Positions 23,368 to 35,520 of a stretch of DNA of 64,000 nucleotides are shown piece by piece. Every line of letters begins with the position of its first letter. Within the stretch, counting starts at the first letter, position 1. Below the pieces are notes generated by a model. It was not told where the DNA came from and did not search any database. It was given only the letters and a program-made list of their open reading frames with translations. Source of the stretch: Cercis canadensis. Its lineage: Eukaryota > Streptophyta > Magnoliopsida > Fabales > Fabaceae. Location: NCBI GenBank assembly GCA_003255065.1, contig QAOA01006662.1, positions 462,809 through 526,808 on the forward strand, in the 5' to 3' direction. The position numbers and the translations under genes were made by a program.

Positions 23368-23756
23368 CTGGTACTTTAGGTTTGCTGCACTTTTTTTTGT
23401 TTTGGAACCAAAATTATTATTTTGGATTTACTAGATTGGTACCTTAGTATTTTGGTATAGGCTTGTTGTTTTGGTACAATATTCTGGTCCAAAATTGCTG
23501 CATTTTGGAGTTGTAAATCTGATGTGAAATTGTCAACAGAGTATTTGGCAAAGGATTTGAAATTTGACATTTTATTCATTTTCTTTGTTGGTTTACTTCG
23601 AAAGTTTAAGTTTGGCAAAAAATTATAGTTTTAAACCTTACATTGTTGATTTGCCCCTGAAATTAAGGTTCCTTTTGTGATTTAGGGTTCTAAATTAGGG
23701 AAAATGACCAAGTATTCTATTTTTTTTTTTTTTTTCTAAGGTTAGTTTTGGTAATT

Positions 23757-23983
23757 TAAAAGCCACATGCATGTCACATGACTTAAATTGGTTGACTCAA
23801 ATGAAAAAAAAAAAAATTTTAAGGCCAGGTCAGCAATTCTGTCAAATTTTAAACGGCTAATTGACAGAGGGATTAAAAATGCAACATTTGTCAAAATAGA
23901 AGGGTGAAATAGTTCATTTTTAAGGAAGGGGGACCGAATCGTTCACTTCATTAAAATAGGGGGACCAAAATTGTAATTAAGCC
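23757..23983 (-). repeat. MULE1 right terminal inverted repeat
   Basis: This is the partner of 17333-17558. It is followed directly by the second copy of TAGATTTTT at 23984-23992. Confidence 0.93.
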
Positions 23984-24844
23984 TAGATTTTTTTATATGA
24001 ACAAGAACTGAATGGGAATGAGTAGAAGAATAAAGAAATCAAAAGAGCACTCATAATTGTGTATATTAAATTTGATATTTTAACAATGTATTTTGTAAAG
24101 GGGAACCTGTAGTGAAGTTTATTAGAATAGAATATACTTGTTAATTGTGGCTAAGATAGGGACCAGTTCTTTTGTGGTCCTTTTGTGTTGTGTTTGTCTT
24201 TATTGTACCATTAGAGGACATTTTTGTTGTGTTTTGTGCATTAGTGTTCCCTTTTTTTAAGTAAAGGCATATAGCATTTTTATGTCTGGCTTACTGTGCT
24301 TTATTTTTATGGCTTACGGTGTTCTTTTTTTTTTTTGCATAATTGTACACTTTGTACAGATTTTTACATGTGTATTAGGATATAATAATAGAATTTAAGT
24401 GAGTCTAGATAAAACAAGGATGATTCTACTTGATTGTAATTGGGTGCAGAGTTTCAGCTTTGTCAACTTAGACATGTTGTGCAAGTGAGTAAGAAAGAAA
24501 TTGGTTTGTCTAGAATGATGTTGATAGTCATTTTCTTGGAAAGTAATTGTATTTGGCTAGCATTAAATAAAAAATTAGAGAATATAATGAAATATGTGCT
24601 TTGTGAAGTTTTGGTCCAATAATGAGCTTGTTAATGGAAATAGTTTGGATACTTTATGCTGGACCCTTTTATTTTAAGTATAGGCATATGGCATTCTTAT
24701 ATTTGGCTTACTGTGATTTCTTTTTGTGGTCAACAATGCTTTCTTTTTGTGCCACTTTTATATTAACTATAACCGATGGTTTTGAATGGTGACATTGCTT
24801 TCTCGACTTTAATAGTAGCATAACTCATTACATTAACCTCATGT
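23984..24844 (+). other. MULE2 leader between MULE1 and exon 1
   Basis: AT-rich MULE2 sequence resumes after the target duplication. No gene is recognisable; a 60-codon frame at 24440-24622 looks accidental. Confidence 0.5.
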
Positions 24845-25073
24845 TTCACCACAGGGGTCAATTTAGAGAGGATGTTGATTTGAGGTATATAGGGGGTGAG
24901 GAAGATGTGTGAGATATGGATGTTGATCTTGTTATCATTCCTATAATTGATGAGATGTTCAAAGAGCATGAATATTAAGATTACTTGGAGTGCTTTTGGT
25001 TAATCCCGAGTTTGAATTTGAGATAGGGGCTTAGGCAATTGAAGTGGGATGTAGATGTAATTGAGTTGATAGG
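24845..25073 (+). pseudogene. MULE2 transposase, N-terminal exon part
   Basis: The frame reads FREDVDLRYIGGEEDVWDMD and IIPIIDEMFKEHEY, then LRQLKWDVDVIELIG, with two in-frame stops. This matches the N-terminal region of plant MuDR transposases (compare MULE1 at 20258-20510). The frame is cut exactly at 25073 by the solo LTR. If 25074-29080 is removed, the reading continues across the duplicated ATAGG into EALKTIKI, as expected for one former exon. Confidence 0.75.
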
Positions 25074-28000
25074 TATTACAACTTACCCGAAGTTTGCTAC
25101 GATGTGAATGACATTTTTTTTTAAAAGATTAGTTTTCGTAAGAAAACTTGGAGTTGTCATCAATTGTATTTAAAAAAATAGAGAACAATTAGAAATTTTT
25201 TTTTTAAATTTTAAAATTGGTCTGCGAACCAGAAATGGTTCTGGAGTTAGTTTGTGTGTGGGGAAGATATTAGGCACCCCACAACACCCGTATGAAAAAC
25301 AGTTACCAGAAATTTATTGTGCGAACATAAATATGGCCAAAAAGTGTATTTTATTTACCTCAAAATAATAAATATATTATAGGAATATCTGACAAAAGTA
25401 AAGCCAGAGAATTTAAACATGCAATGCAGGATTTCTTTATCAAGACCTAATCCTTCTACCATTTCATTGCATAAAGCGACCATCTGGGATAGCGCTACCT
25501 TCGCCTAAGTTGGATAGAGAAAGACATCCCATATATGACTGGCTCACCCTATCCTTCCATGATAAGTGAAGGGGCATGCAAATACTACGCTCCACAGATA
25601 TATTTTTTATATGTAGTGTAAATGCATGATTTTAAGTATTACAATATTTATATTGGGGAATGAGACTTTAATTACATTCAAAAATAAAGTAAGATAAATA
25701 AAAAGATCTCTTGCTCCTAGCTTGCAGTAAAGCCTTCTTAAGCAAAGCCTTCCAACTTACTCACGCTCATAATCACCCTTAGTCGTATGTAAAGTTGCTC
25801 AAGGAAACACCAAATACAAGTTAAAAGATTTACAACTAAATATCATCATTTCAAGTATATCTCATGCCTTAAGTATACAAGAAGGCTCTTAAATGACACT
25901 CAATAAACAATGACCACAACTTGGAGAATTCAATAATCCAATAATTATTTCAAATTGAACTCAAAATAAATTTAAGACAGCCACCCAAATACGCCCAAAG
26001 TTACACCAAAACAAGGAAAATTTTGATCACAAAACAGCCACAACCCCACGCCAATACAACAGAGGAAAATGACCTAAAACAACTTCAAAATCAGCTCTAA
26101 CCATAAAGAAGAAAAAAATATTTAAATTATCTTAGAAGTCAATCAAAACAACTAGATAAAAGACACAAATAGTCTGATAAGTTGGCCAAAACAACAAAGG
26201 AAAATATGTCAAAGCAGCAAGGGAAATTAGCCATAAACAATGTGGAAACAATTAATGAAACAAGTGCAGAAACAATCCAAAAATGGTGCAGAAAAAAATA
26301 AGAAATTATCTATGGAGCAGTCCTAAAACAACACCTAATGTGTGCTAAAAGTATTCAAAAAAATAGTGCAAAAATAGTATAAAAATAGGCCTAGGGCAAC
26401 AACCAAAACCAATATTAAATAGTCTCAAAAAGTGATTGAGCCTTGCTCAAAATGCACCATTAATCAACAGGGACTTTACAATTAGTAATTCATATGCACG
26501 CAAACCCAACATGACTAGCATAAAATTCCATAAGCCATACACATGACCATGCAAATTTCTATCACATATGCCATAAGAGTTATACAGCAAAATAAACCAC
26601 CCAAAAATAAGACTACCAATCAGCTCTCAAGTAGGCAAATGCAGAAATTACCAAATTGAATTGCCAACAGCTCCTATGCAATACTTAGAACTAAGCTAAA
26701 ACTCACAAAAATAGAACAATGGAAAATTAAGAAAAGGTCACTAAGGCAAAATCCAAAACAGCCATGTTCAAATTAGAATTGGAAGCAATGGAAAAATGCA
26801 AAAAATTCTAAAAATCGTACACATTGAAGAAACATGTCTTACAGTTCTAACGAGACAAGAATCAAGCAAAATGGAGCTATATAGCTTAAATTAGAGACTA
26901 AAGACTGAACACTGACAGAGACATGACAGCATCAGTAGTGGGGAATAAATAGCCATGTTTAAATCAGAACTGGGAGCAGGGGAAAGATGAAAAAAAAAAA
27001 TTAAAAATTGCACATATCGAAGACATACATCTTACAGTTCTATCAAGATAAACGGTGCTAAATTCCGAGTTTTGTAGCTTAAGAAAGAATTGAAAGATTA
27101 AACACTATCATAGCTGTCTGACAGCCGCGAAATTGGAGAAATTCAATGATTTTTGTGCATAATGATGTACCAATTTACACCCAAGTATAATGCAACATGA
27201 TTCAATGGATAAGACTTAACAACAACCTAAATGGTAAACAAGAAATTATCTAAAACCAAGGAGTATGATCATAGAATAGTCACTAGACATGATTATGTTT
27301 TGCTAAACATTGGATCTACACCAAGTAACAAATGGGATCACATAAAAAGTAAACTATCTTTTTTTTCAAATAAAAGCATGAACACATGGCTCCAACCAGT
27401 ATAGTGTAGTACAAATAACAAGAGAGTTCATTTATTAATCAGCCACATAGCCAAGTGAGAAAACAAACTAAAGCAATGGCTTTATCAAACCAAACCCAAT
27501 GAGATCAATAATCAATGTTGATGCAAAACAAAACAAAACTCAAGCCATTTGAATGGGGCTGCCTAAATCACTAACTTATACAAAATTTAAAACAAAATTC
27601 CCAAAGCATTTCTTCTAGTCATCTTACCCAAATGACCCCCACAATGATGCAGTAGAAGTCCCAAAAATAACACATGATTCCAACAGTTATGCAGCCAGAA
27701 ATCAGTTAAGATAATAAACTAAAAACCAGTTTTAACCTATCTCAAGATCATGCAATAATAAGAATTGAGGCGGGAAAAACAAAGGAAAGTCACAAAGCTC
27801 TCACAAGTCTTCATACTAAATCATCAATAACGTGAGTTACACATTAGCTATTTTACCTCATTAACAACGGGCAAGATTAATGACAACAAATTACTCAACA
27901 AGCCAATTAATGGTCAGGGAATGCATAATAGAGCCAAGAACATGAAGATTTATTATTGTTAATTGGCACCATTTAGTCAACAAGAATATCAGAACCTTCA

Positions 28001-29075
28001 CAAATAATAGCATTGAATACAACACACAACTGTCTGGATGGAAAAATAATCAGCACTTTACAAGCATTTTAAACCCATAAATATCATGAAAACTGTATAA
28101 AACAAAAATTGACTCAGATACTAATTGGAATAATGAGGTAAATTCAGATAAAAGAATTTCTAGTGCAAACTTATTACTTCCAAAACATCCAAAAACCAAA
28201 GGCAACCAGCTAACATAATTTGAGAGCATGATAAGAATCTTCTCTCATATACCATAAATTCCAATGTTCATCCATATGTTAAACTACCAAACCAACAGAG
28301 CATTTAGAGTATTAAGGGAAAATCTAAATTTCCAGAAATTACAGAGAGGGACATAATAAGATTGTACCTTCTGGGGTTCTTACTTTAAGTTACCAAAGAG
28401 GAAAATAACTTAGGAATATCTCTGCTTCAATTGCTGCTATCTGAGCTCACTTCCTTCTTTCCCAAATCTCTTCTCTCTATCACCTAGATTTCTCACTTGC
28501 TCCGATTATCTCCTCTTGCTCTCTACCTCTATTTTACGTTCTGTAGCTCTCTCTTGATTCCTTCTTGCTTTCTATTCTTTCTCTTCTTTCTTGGTTTTTC
28601 TCTCACACACTCCCTTTCCTTTGTCTCTAGATATTTTCCATTTTGCCCTTTCTTTCTTTCCGCCTACTCCCCCCCCCCCCCCCCCCNTTAATTTGTTTTT
28701 TTTTTATTTTGTTATTTGTTAAATAAAGATAATGCATAGACTTGGACCAATGGGAAGAGAAAGAAATTTATTTCTTGCTCTCCTATTGGTGCTCCTAGAT
28801 CTAGTGACACAAAAATCTATTTACAAAATTCATTTTCTCATTTTTTATTTATTTATTATTTACAAAAATTTAAATGCTAATGGATAGGTCCAATGGGCTA
28901 GATAAAAAAAAGTAGGCTAGACTAACAATGGACTATGCTTAGGGTTTGCTTCGTTACAAAGGCCCAAGCAACAATATAAAAATCAATAATCAAAAAATTA
29001 AAACTTACATCATTTTCAAGAATTATTATTATTTTTATACCACGAAAAAGTCTTGGACAAAATACGATGTCTACA
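25074..29075 (-). mobile_element. Solo LTR, 4002 bp, Ogre-like gypsy
   Basis: On the minus strand it starts TGTAGACATCGTATTTTGTC at 29075 and ends at 25074. A perfect 5-bp target duplication ATAGG flanks it (25069-25073 and 29076-29080). Related LTRs are at 41925-42537, 43566-47916 and 55361-58719; the last belongs to an element with Ogre/Tat gag, which gives the family. There is no primer site, polypurine tract or internal region, so it arose by LTR-LTR recombination. It includes two copies of a 191-bp tandem repeat (about 26761-27140) and a single N at 28687 next to a C-run. Short frames such as 28497-28691 are accidental. Confidence 0.92.
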
Positions 29076-31535
29076 ATAGGTGAAGCCTTAAAGACTATAA
29101 AAATAAAGTTTTTTTTTTTTTGTGCATCCAATAATAGAGGATCTAATAATAGTGAATGAGTCATTAGTGATTGATTACACTGTTATAGAGGAAATATGAG
29201 GAAGATGAGAATGAGCATACAAATGATGAATATGTGCAAGAAGTGCTAGATAAAGTGAATTTGCAGGACTCAAATAATGAGGGGGATGAAGAGGATGTGC
29301 ACAATGAAGGTGAAGGTGAAGTTGAACAATATTATAGTGGTGATCCAAGAGGTTATGAAAATGATGTTAGTTCTGATGGGGATTACTATGACAGTGTAAA
29401 GGATAGCCCATATAAGCCATTATCAGAAAGTAAAATAGATGATGATGATGAGTTCTTCATGAAAAATACTGAGGTTGGTGTAAAGGAAGATGAACAGTCA
29501 CAAAATAAGCCAACATAGGGGGTTACAACCAGTAAGAATAAAAAAAAAAAAATACAAGAGGAAAACAAGAAAAACAGCATACAGGCCATTTGAGGTTTAT
29601 GAAGGTCCATTTTTAGGGGAGGAGTATCATATTGAAGAATTAGACAAAGCACATGAGGATTCTGAAAATTATGAAAATTAGCTGTCAATGAAACCTCAAT
29701 TTAATGAGGAGACTCCATTTGGAGAGGTGCATTTGGAACTGGACAAGAAGTTCTCAACGCTTGTTATTTTTAAAAAAGATGTGAAGGACTATACAGTTCA
29801 TTTGGGCAGAGAAGTTTACTAGACTAAGAATGATAAGACTAGAGCTAGGGCAGCATGCCAAGAAAATTGTCCATGGGAATAGATATATAAGAAGTTTTTA
29901 AATCAAGACATTTACCCCAAATCACACATGTGTTAGGAAAAGAAAAAATAATCAAGCAACCAGGGAATGAATATCTGAGAAGTCAGTGCCCTACCTAAGA
30001 ACATAGTCAAAGATGACAATGATAGATGCATGGAAAGTTATGAAAGAGAACTATGAAGTTGAAGTGTGTGAGATGAAGATTTATAGGGCATTGAAAATTA
30101 CAAGAGATTATGTTGAAGGTTTTAAGAAAGCTCAATATGCTAAGTTTTGGGATTATGCTCAAGAACTTAGGACTTGCAACCCAAACTCTACTGTATTAGT
30201 GGGTGTGGACAGATCTTCACCTCAATCACCACCTATATTTAAGTAATTCTATGTGTGCTTTGATGCTTGTAAGAGGGGATTTATGAGTAGTTGTAGACCT
30301 TTGATTGAATTAGATGGTTGTTTCTTAAAAGGTTATTATAGGGTAACATTGTTGGCAGCTATCTCTCAAGATGGGGACGAGTCATTCTATCAAATTGCAT
30401 ATGCAATTGTAGATTTGGAGTCCAAGGAGACCTGATCCTAGTTCTTGACTCTTTTGATTGAAGATCTTGGTCATCCAAGAGACTATGAATACAATTTTAT
30501 TTTAGACTAGTAAAAGATATAATCTTTTATTTTGTGTAATTTTTTTTAATGTCTTGGTTGAATGATTTGGTGATCAAGAACTTGGTTCTATTGATTTTGT
30601 GGAAAAAAACCTAGTCAAAATTCATGCAATCAATAATTATGTAGCAGCATGGTTAAGGCTAAAAGAACCAGCATTGTGGACTAGAGATGCCTTTCATTGT
30701 TTTACAGAATCAAAATTGTATCAACATGTGTGAACAATTTAATTCTAAAATTGTCAAGTATAGGGGTAAACTAATCCTTACAATGGCAAAAGACATTAAA
30801 GACTACATAATGAGGAACAGGACGAGCATGAAAGAAAATATTGAAAAGTATAGAGGTGTTATTTACCTAAAGGCACAAAGCAAGCTTGACAAAGAAATGA
30901 GGGAAAGTAGGTTCTGGATTCTAACATAGGTAGGGGACTCTGATTACAACAAATTTGAGGTTGAGTATAGACCTATTAAAAAGGTTGTGGTTGATGTGCA
31001 AAATAGAAGGTGTTAATGTAGAGAATGAGACTTAACTGACATTCCCTACAAAGCATGCATGTGCAGCATTGGCAAGGAAAGGAAAGCTAGCAGAGCAACA
31101 TGTGCATGAATGGTAATCAACATCAACATGAAAGTATGTTTATGAGCCATATTTAGGGGCTGTACCAGGTGAAGAATACTAGGCTCAAACAGGACTTGAG
31201 GCAGTCTAGCCACCACCTCTTAAGAAAGGACTTAAAAGGCCTAAAACACAGAGAAAAAAGACCAATGATCCCCTTGAAGCTTTAAACACTGCCAAGCTAA
31301 AGAGAAAATATAGGGATATCAAATGCGGAAAATGTGGCCATCTTGGCCATAACACAAGAACATGCAAAAGTGGTCATGTGAAGACAAAGAGAATCAAGAA
31401 GACAACAAAAGAAACAATCCAACCAGTCCAATCATCTCAACTTGAGTCTCAATTACAGACATCACCTGTCTTTTTAGAAGAAACAAGTCAACCTGGGTCT
31501 CGACCAAAGTTGACAATTAGGAGGAATGTGAGATA
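29076..31535 (+). pseudogene. MULE2 MuDR transposase, main part, broken
   Basis: After the solo LTR the frame resumes with HPIIEDLIIVNES and an acidic linker (29234-29518). A DNA-binding region follows near 29740-29990. The MULE domain starts near 30240 (FYVCFDACKRGFMSSCRPLI, ELDGCFLKGYY, YQIAYAIVDLESKET). Further blocks are NMCEQFNSKIVKYR near 30730, a SWIM-like remnant near 31005-31080, and a CCHC knuckle CGKCGHLGHNTRTCK near 31327-31371, whose key Cys and His are intact. Many stops and frameshifts break it, more than in MULE1, which fits its being the older host element. No product is expected. Confidence 0.82.
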
Positions 31536-33254
31536 ACATTACTTTTCTTTACTGCTTTTTTATCATTCCTACCACTAAGAATTTTTGAGGCTATGTGCAC
31601 AACATGCACTTCATTGTTAAAGTCATTAACTATTTTTTATTGTTCCAAGTGTAACCACATCAGCCAACTTAGAGGGTCCATACTCAATCTCAACGAGAAG
31701 GTATATCAATGCAGATAACAAGGTAGCCTTCTATTAGTAGAGAGACCTTCCTAGTAGCAAGTGAAGTCAATAGGAGGACGTTCTCTTCTATGTTTGCTTC
31801 AATTGGAAAACTAATCTCCAGTGAGGCCAAGCAAAATTAAGGACTAGTTTAGGATCATATATCACTTTTTGGACATTGTTGTATATGTTTCAATGCTTTA
31901 TTGTATTACTCTTAAAACCTTATGAGGAGTATGCAATTAGGCTCTTTTTGATAGATTTGGCAATATGTGTAAATTGATAGGCAAGTACTTTCTTTTTTAT
32001 ACCTTTAATTTATTGACTTTGACAGCTTGCCAATATGTGCAAATTATACAGTGATGTAAAGGTGATTTTTGAGACAAATGCTGCTATTATTCATTAATAT
32101 AAAATAACATCTTGTCTTGATGTGTTAGTTTGGGAAATGACAACCCACTTATATAGTATTTTTAAGATTTTGGTGATTGTCCTTTAGTCTCTAGTGAATG
32201 TTTGGCAACATCTGGTTGATGTTATCTGACCATTTAGCAGGATTGGTTGATGTTGCAAAATAAATTGGTTAAAAAGCCATATTATATTATGCATATTTTA
32301 ACCATACTAGTTTAACAGTTGCTCTTTGAATTTATCATGAATGTTGTTAAACCATATTATTTAGGGCTACTAAATTCTTTTGCATTTGGATAATTGGCCT
32401 GCTATAATGTTGAATATTGCTTAAAATAGGCCAAATGGTGATGATAGTGAACATATGCTACAAAAGAGAAATTTTATTACATTATATTGCAAAGTACATA
32501 TGCTCAAAATATAAGCATGCAGATCGTCTTCTTCCACTAAGATAAGACCCTTTTCATTACCTAACCTCTACAACTCACCTAAAAAACTATGCAGTTATGA
32601 ACTACTCCTTTACAAGGTGATTAAGCACCAGACCAACTAATAGTATAGCTAAGGATCAGTAAATGAATTTCAATATTCTAATTCTCTTCTCATAGTTGTT
32701 GAACTTTTTTCTCATTTGTTTTACAATTCTATTCTCATTCACCCTTACATTCCCCTCATCCAGCCACTGAAAAAAATTATAACCAACAGATTCATCCTGC
32801 ATTAACAGTTTCCACTAGAAATTAATAAAAATTCTCTTTAACAACTTCCACTACAAATTAGTTAAAAATCCAATTACCAATTTCCACTATTAATTGGTAA
32901 AAAATTCGCATGACCAATTTCCAATATATACTAACTCTCCAAAATGGACACCTCCAAAATGAACGCCCAAAATTCTTCTTAGTCCATGATGTCAACAACA
33001 ATGACTTCTTTTCACACTAGCATTCAAATGACACTTGGTTGCTACTGATGTTCTCTGCAATAAACCAACTGCAATTGCCAGTAGTCACACTTTAACTAAC
33101 TTTAGGCACATATTGTCTTTGTGATGGTGGCACAGTGTGCCCATGCTTGTTTGGGTATCGAGCTTCAACCTTCCCACTCATGGTAAAGCAAAACTGATTC
33201 AGAAACAAATTAGGGATTTGGATAAAGGCAATGATGTTGAAGATGCGAAGAAGT
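31536..33254 (+). other. MULE2 3' region, no gene seen
   Basis: AT-rich sequence between the transposase remnant and the right inverted repeat. The open frame at 33137-33400 overlaps the inverted repeat and is not a gene. Confidence 0.5.
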
Positions 33255-33472
33255 TAAATCTCATTCTTTGCAATGACGCCATTTCTTGTTTTTGCCTTCT
33301 TCTTTTTTCTTTATTTTGTTGTATTTGTTATCCACCTCATCTGCCACGACGACCACTAAAAATGTCACTTAAGTCTTTAACGTGTCACACAAGCAATTAA
33401 CGGTGATACATTATCAATTATATCACCTGTTAACAAACCTGACTAATGGTGGACTATTTTGTTATGGATGTT
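33255..33472 (-). repeat. MULE2 right terminal inverted repeat, truncated
   Basis: It is the reverse complement of 16771-16867 plus 15515-15644 (shared words AGAAGAAGGCA, GAGGTGGATAA, GACTTAAGTGA). It lacks the hAT insertion present in the left copy. Similarity stops at GGATGT just before the gypsy LTR at 33473. Confidence 0.8.
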
Positions 33473-34910
33473 TGATAAACAAACTTTTTATACAGTAGTT
33501 AACCCTTATATTTAGTCTTTTAAACCTCTTTTGGACTGAATTGAGTGGGCTTGGGCCACATTTCATGAGTTTGGATCCAATTGGGCCTAAATGTATTTTT
33601 CAGCAATACTGGGCATTTTATGCACTCTCTGTTTTTCAACAATAACTTGAGTTCTAGATATCTAATAATTTTTAATATTACCTTGTAGGAAAGATAAGAG
33701 AAAGCTCTACAACTTTGATTCAGAGCCCCAAGTCTAATTCGGATATCTAGCTGGTCATATGCAGCCTGGAAGCCAGAGAAGAGATGCTGTCCCAGGATCC
33801 TTACCCGCATGCAGTGTTTAGACCATAGCTTGAGCTGTAGGTGTCGTATAGACTTGAAACTGGTCCCATTGGAAAGATAAGACACAAAGCTTCAATTTTT
33901 CTGAAGACTGGTTCACTGAACTGTGTTGTTTAGATTGTCTTATTTCCTGTTGTAGTTGGCTGATGGTTCCAGAGACCTGTTGGCACTTAAATGGGCCTAA
34001 CTTCTTCATTACAAGTCCAATTGAGCCCAAACCAAATCCCAATGAAAGCTAAGGCCCATGGGAATAAGTGTGACTTAAGGGAAGTTTAGGTGTGCATGTA
34101 TTTTTGGAGATTTATATGCTCAGAAAGAGGCAGCCAAAATTGAGGAGGATATTTTGTAAGATATTTTGTAGACAACTTTTTTTTAGTTTTCTTAGTCTCT
34201 AAGTTTCCTCTATAGATATTTTTGTAAACTTGGTTTCTCTTATTCATGGAGGGCTGAATACTCAAATCAATCTAGGTTTTGGCTGTTCTGATTATTAATT
34301 CTGAAATTATGCTTTGATTGTCATTCATTTAGTGGTTAATCTACTTCTTTCCATCTTCTGAAATATTCTGTTTGAATTGCTTAAATTCGGATTTAGATTT
34401 TCATGTGTTGATTGCTGAATTGCATGTGATAAAAGAGGAAATTAAAGGTTAATTAATGTTTCTAAGCTTTTGGACGGATTAATTACCTTGGCTAGATTCT
34501 GGACTTAGGTAAAACTTGATTTGAATGAGTGCTTAATTCATTTAGTCTTAGTTGATCCAAATTATGGTTGCTTAACTAGTGGACATCCATAGAGCACTGA
34601 GAGGCTTCTTGATGTGTTCTAAGGCCAAGAACTATGTTAATAATTGAATGGATTCTCTGAAATCAAGGATGGATTAAAATTAGAATCAGTTAGACTTGGA
34701 TTGGTTGTTTTCCTTAAGGTCTACCACTTTTAAATCACTTTCTGTTGATCACTTCTACAAAACAAAACCCCCATGTTTAATTAACTCCTTAATTGGATTC
34801 CCTAACTAGTTTAATCTTTTGGTTTGACTTAGTGTTGCCTTATGCTACAAGTAGCTTTGGTAAACCGACTTTAAAATTTCACTAATTTGAAGAGCCTCGG
34901 CAGCTCATCA
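33473..34910 (+). repeat. Gypsy LTR, 1438 bp (family A, plus strand)
   Basis: It starts TGATAAACAAAC and ends GCAGCTCATCA. It is homologous to 3656-5076 (minus) and 44675-46101. A tRNA-Asp primer site follows at 34916, so it is a 5' LTR rather than a solo LTR. Its internal region is only about 50 bp long before meeting another element in opposite orientation. It cuts the MULE2 right repeat. Minus-strand frames at 33520-34042 match LTR frames elsewhere and are not genes. Confidence 0.88.
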
Positions 34911-34915
34911 AATTT

Positions 34916-34933
34916 TGGCGCCGTTGCTGGGGA
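34916..34933 (+). other. Gypsy primer-binding site (tRNA-Asp)
   Basis: It reads TGGCGCCGTTGCTGGGGA, complementary to the tRNA-Asp(GTC) 3' end, six bases after the LTR end. The downstream leader matches the family A leader at 3530-3554 (inverted) until about 34959, where it stops. Confidence 0.88.
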
Positions 34934-34959
34934 TTATTCTAGTTTTGATCAATCTTATT

Positions 34960-35520
34960 CTAGTCACCAAATTCCATGGAAAGGGTACCAGTATGCACAT
35001 CAATTATGGTCTTAGCAGTTTTAAGGAAGGGTCTACCTAAGATCAAAGGGGCATGTCTAGATGTAGACTCATCCTCCATATTTAACACATAAAAGTCAGT
35101 TGGAAATATTAAATCATTTACCCTAACCAAAACATCCTCAAGAAGGCCTGCTGGATATGTTGTGCTTCCATTAGCAAGCTGAATAACTACTCCAGTGGGT
35201 TTCAGTTCTCCAATCTGCAGTGATGAATAGATAGACTTGGGCATTATGTTGATTGAAGCTCCTAGATCTAGCATGACATTTGTAAACTGCTTGTTTCCAA
35301 TAGTGCAGGGAATGGTGAAAGTCCTAGGATCAGTGCACTTGGATGGCAAGTTAGGTTGAATCATGGCTGACACGTTTCTTCCCATGCTCACTTTCTCATT
35401 ACTCTTCAGCTTCCTCTTGTGGGTACACAAATCCTTAAGAAACCTTGCATACTTAGGAATCTGTTTGATGGCTTCCAGGAGATGTATATTGACTTCTACC
35501 TTCTTGAAAGTATCCATCAT
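34960..35520 (-). pseudogene. Gypsy protease domain (Athila/Tat type)
   Basis: This 186-codon minus-strand frame covers the gag-to-protease spacer (MMDTFKKVEVNIHLLEAIKQ, FLKDLCTHKRKL). It then covers a retropepsin fold with FTIPCTIGNKQFTNVMLDLG, ASINIMPKSIY, the flap-like VVIQLANGSTTYPAGLLEDV and LILGRPFLKTA. The catalytic site is D-L-G-A-S, as usual in this lineage in place of D-T/S-G. The domain looks intact by eye, but a stop separates it from gag and the sequence ends at a junction at 34960. RT, RNase H and integrase are absent. It is a truncated element, not a host gene. Confidence 0.88.

Larger units (their letters stand above)
17333..23983 (+). mobile_element. MULE1: MuDR-type transposon, 6651 bp, with ends and TSD
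   Basis: Inverted repeats of about 226 bp (17333-17558 and 23757-23983) start GGCTTAATTGC on the left and end TAATTAAGCC on the right. They are flanked by a perfect 9-bp target duplication TAGATTTTT (17324-17332 and 23984-23992), the hallmark of Mutator-like elements. Between them are about 2.6 kb of leader and a plus-strand transposase gene (about 20230-23367) with DNA-binding, MULE, SWIM and CCHC regions, now broken by stops and frameshifts. The element sits inside MULE2, so it is younger than that host. Confidence 0.95.
15315..33472 (+). mobile_element. MULE2: old MuDR-type element, nested and truncated
   Basis: The left terminus GGCTTAGTTGC at 15315 resembles MULE1's GGCTTAATTGC. Left sequence 15515-15644 plus 16771-16867 is an inverted copy of right sequence 33255-33472, giving a long terminal inverted repeat interrupted on the left by an hAT. 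The outer right end is missing because a gypsy LTR starts at 33473, so no 9-bp duplication can be checked. Its decayed transposase lies at 24845-25073 and 29076-31535. Nested insertions are hAT 15645-16762, MULE1 17333-23983 and solo LTR 25074-29075. Removing them leaves about 6.4 kb, a usual length for autonomous plant MULEs. Confidence 0.8.

Noticed and set aside
28497-28691. 64-codon hydrophobic frame that could suggest a membrane peptide
   Set aside because: It is a CT-rich simple region inside the Ogre-like LTR, ends in a C-run and an N, and is matched by other low-complexity CT tracts at 41932-42165 and 47945-48157.
29386-29688. 100-codon minus-strand frame
   Set aside because: It is the shadow of the acidic linker of the MULE2 transposase on the plus strand.
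33473-34910. Solo LTR
   Set aside because: A primer-binding site and leader follow the LTR end, and the 5-bp flanks do not match, so it is a 5' LTR of a truncated element.
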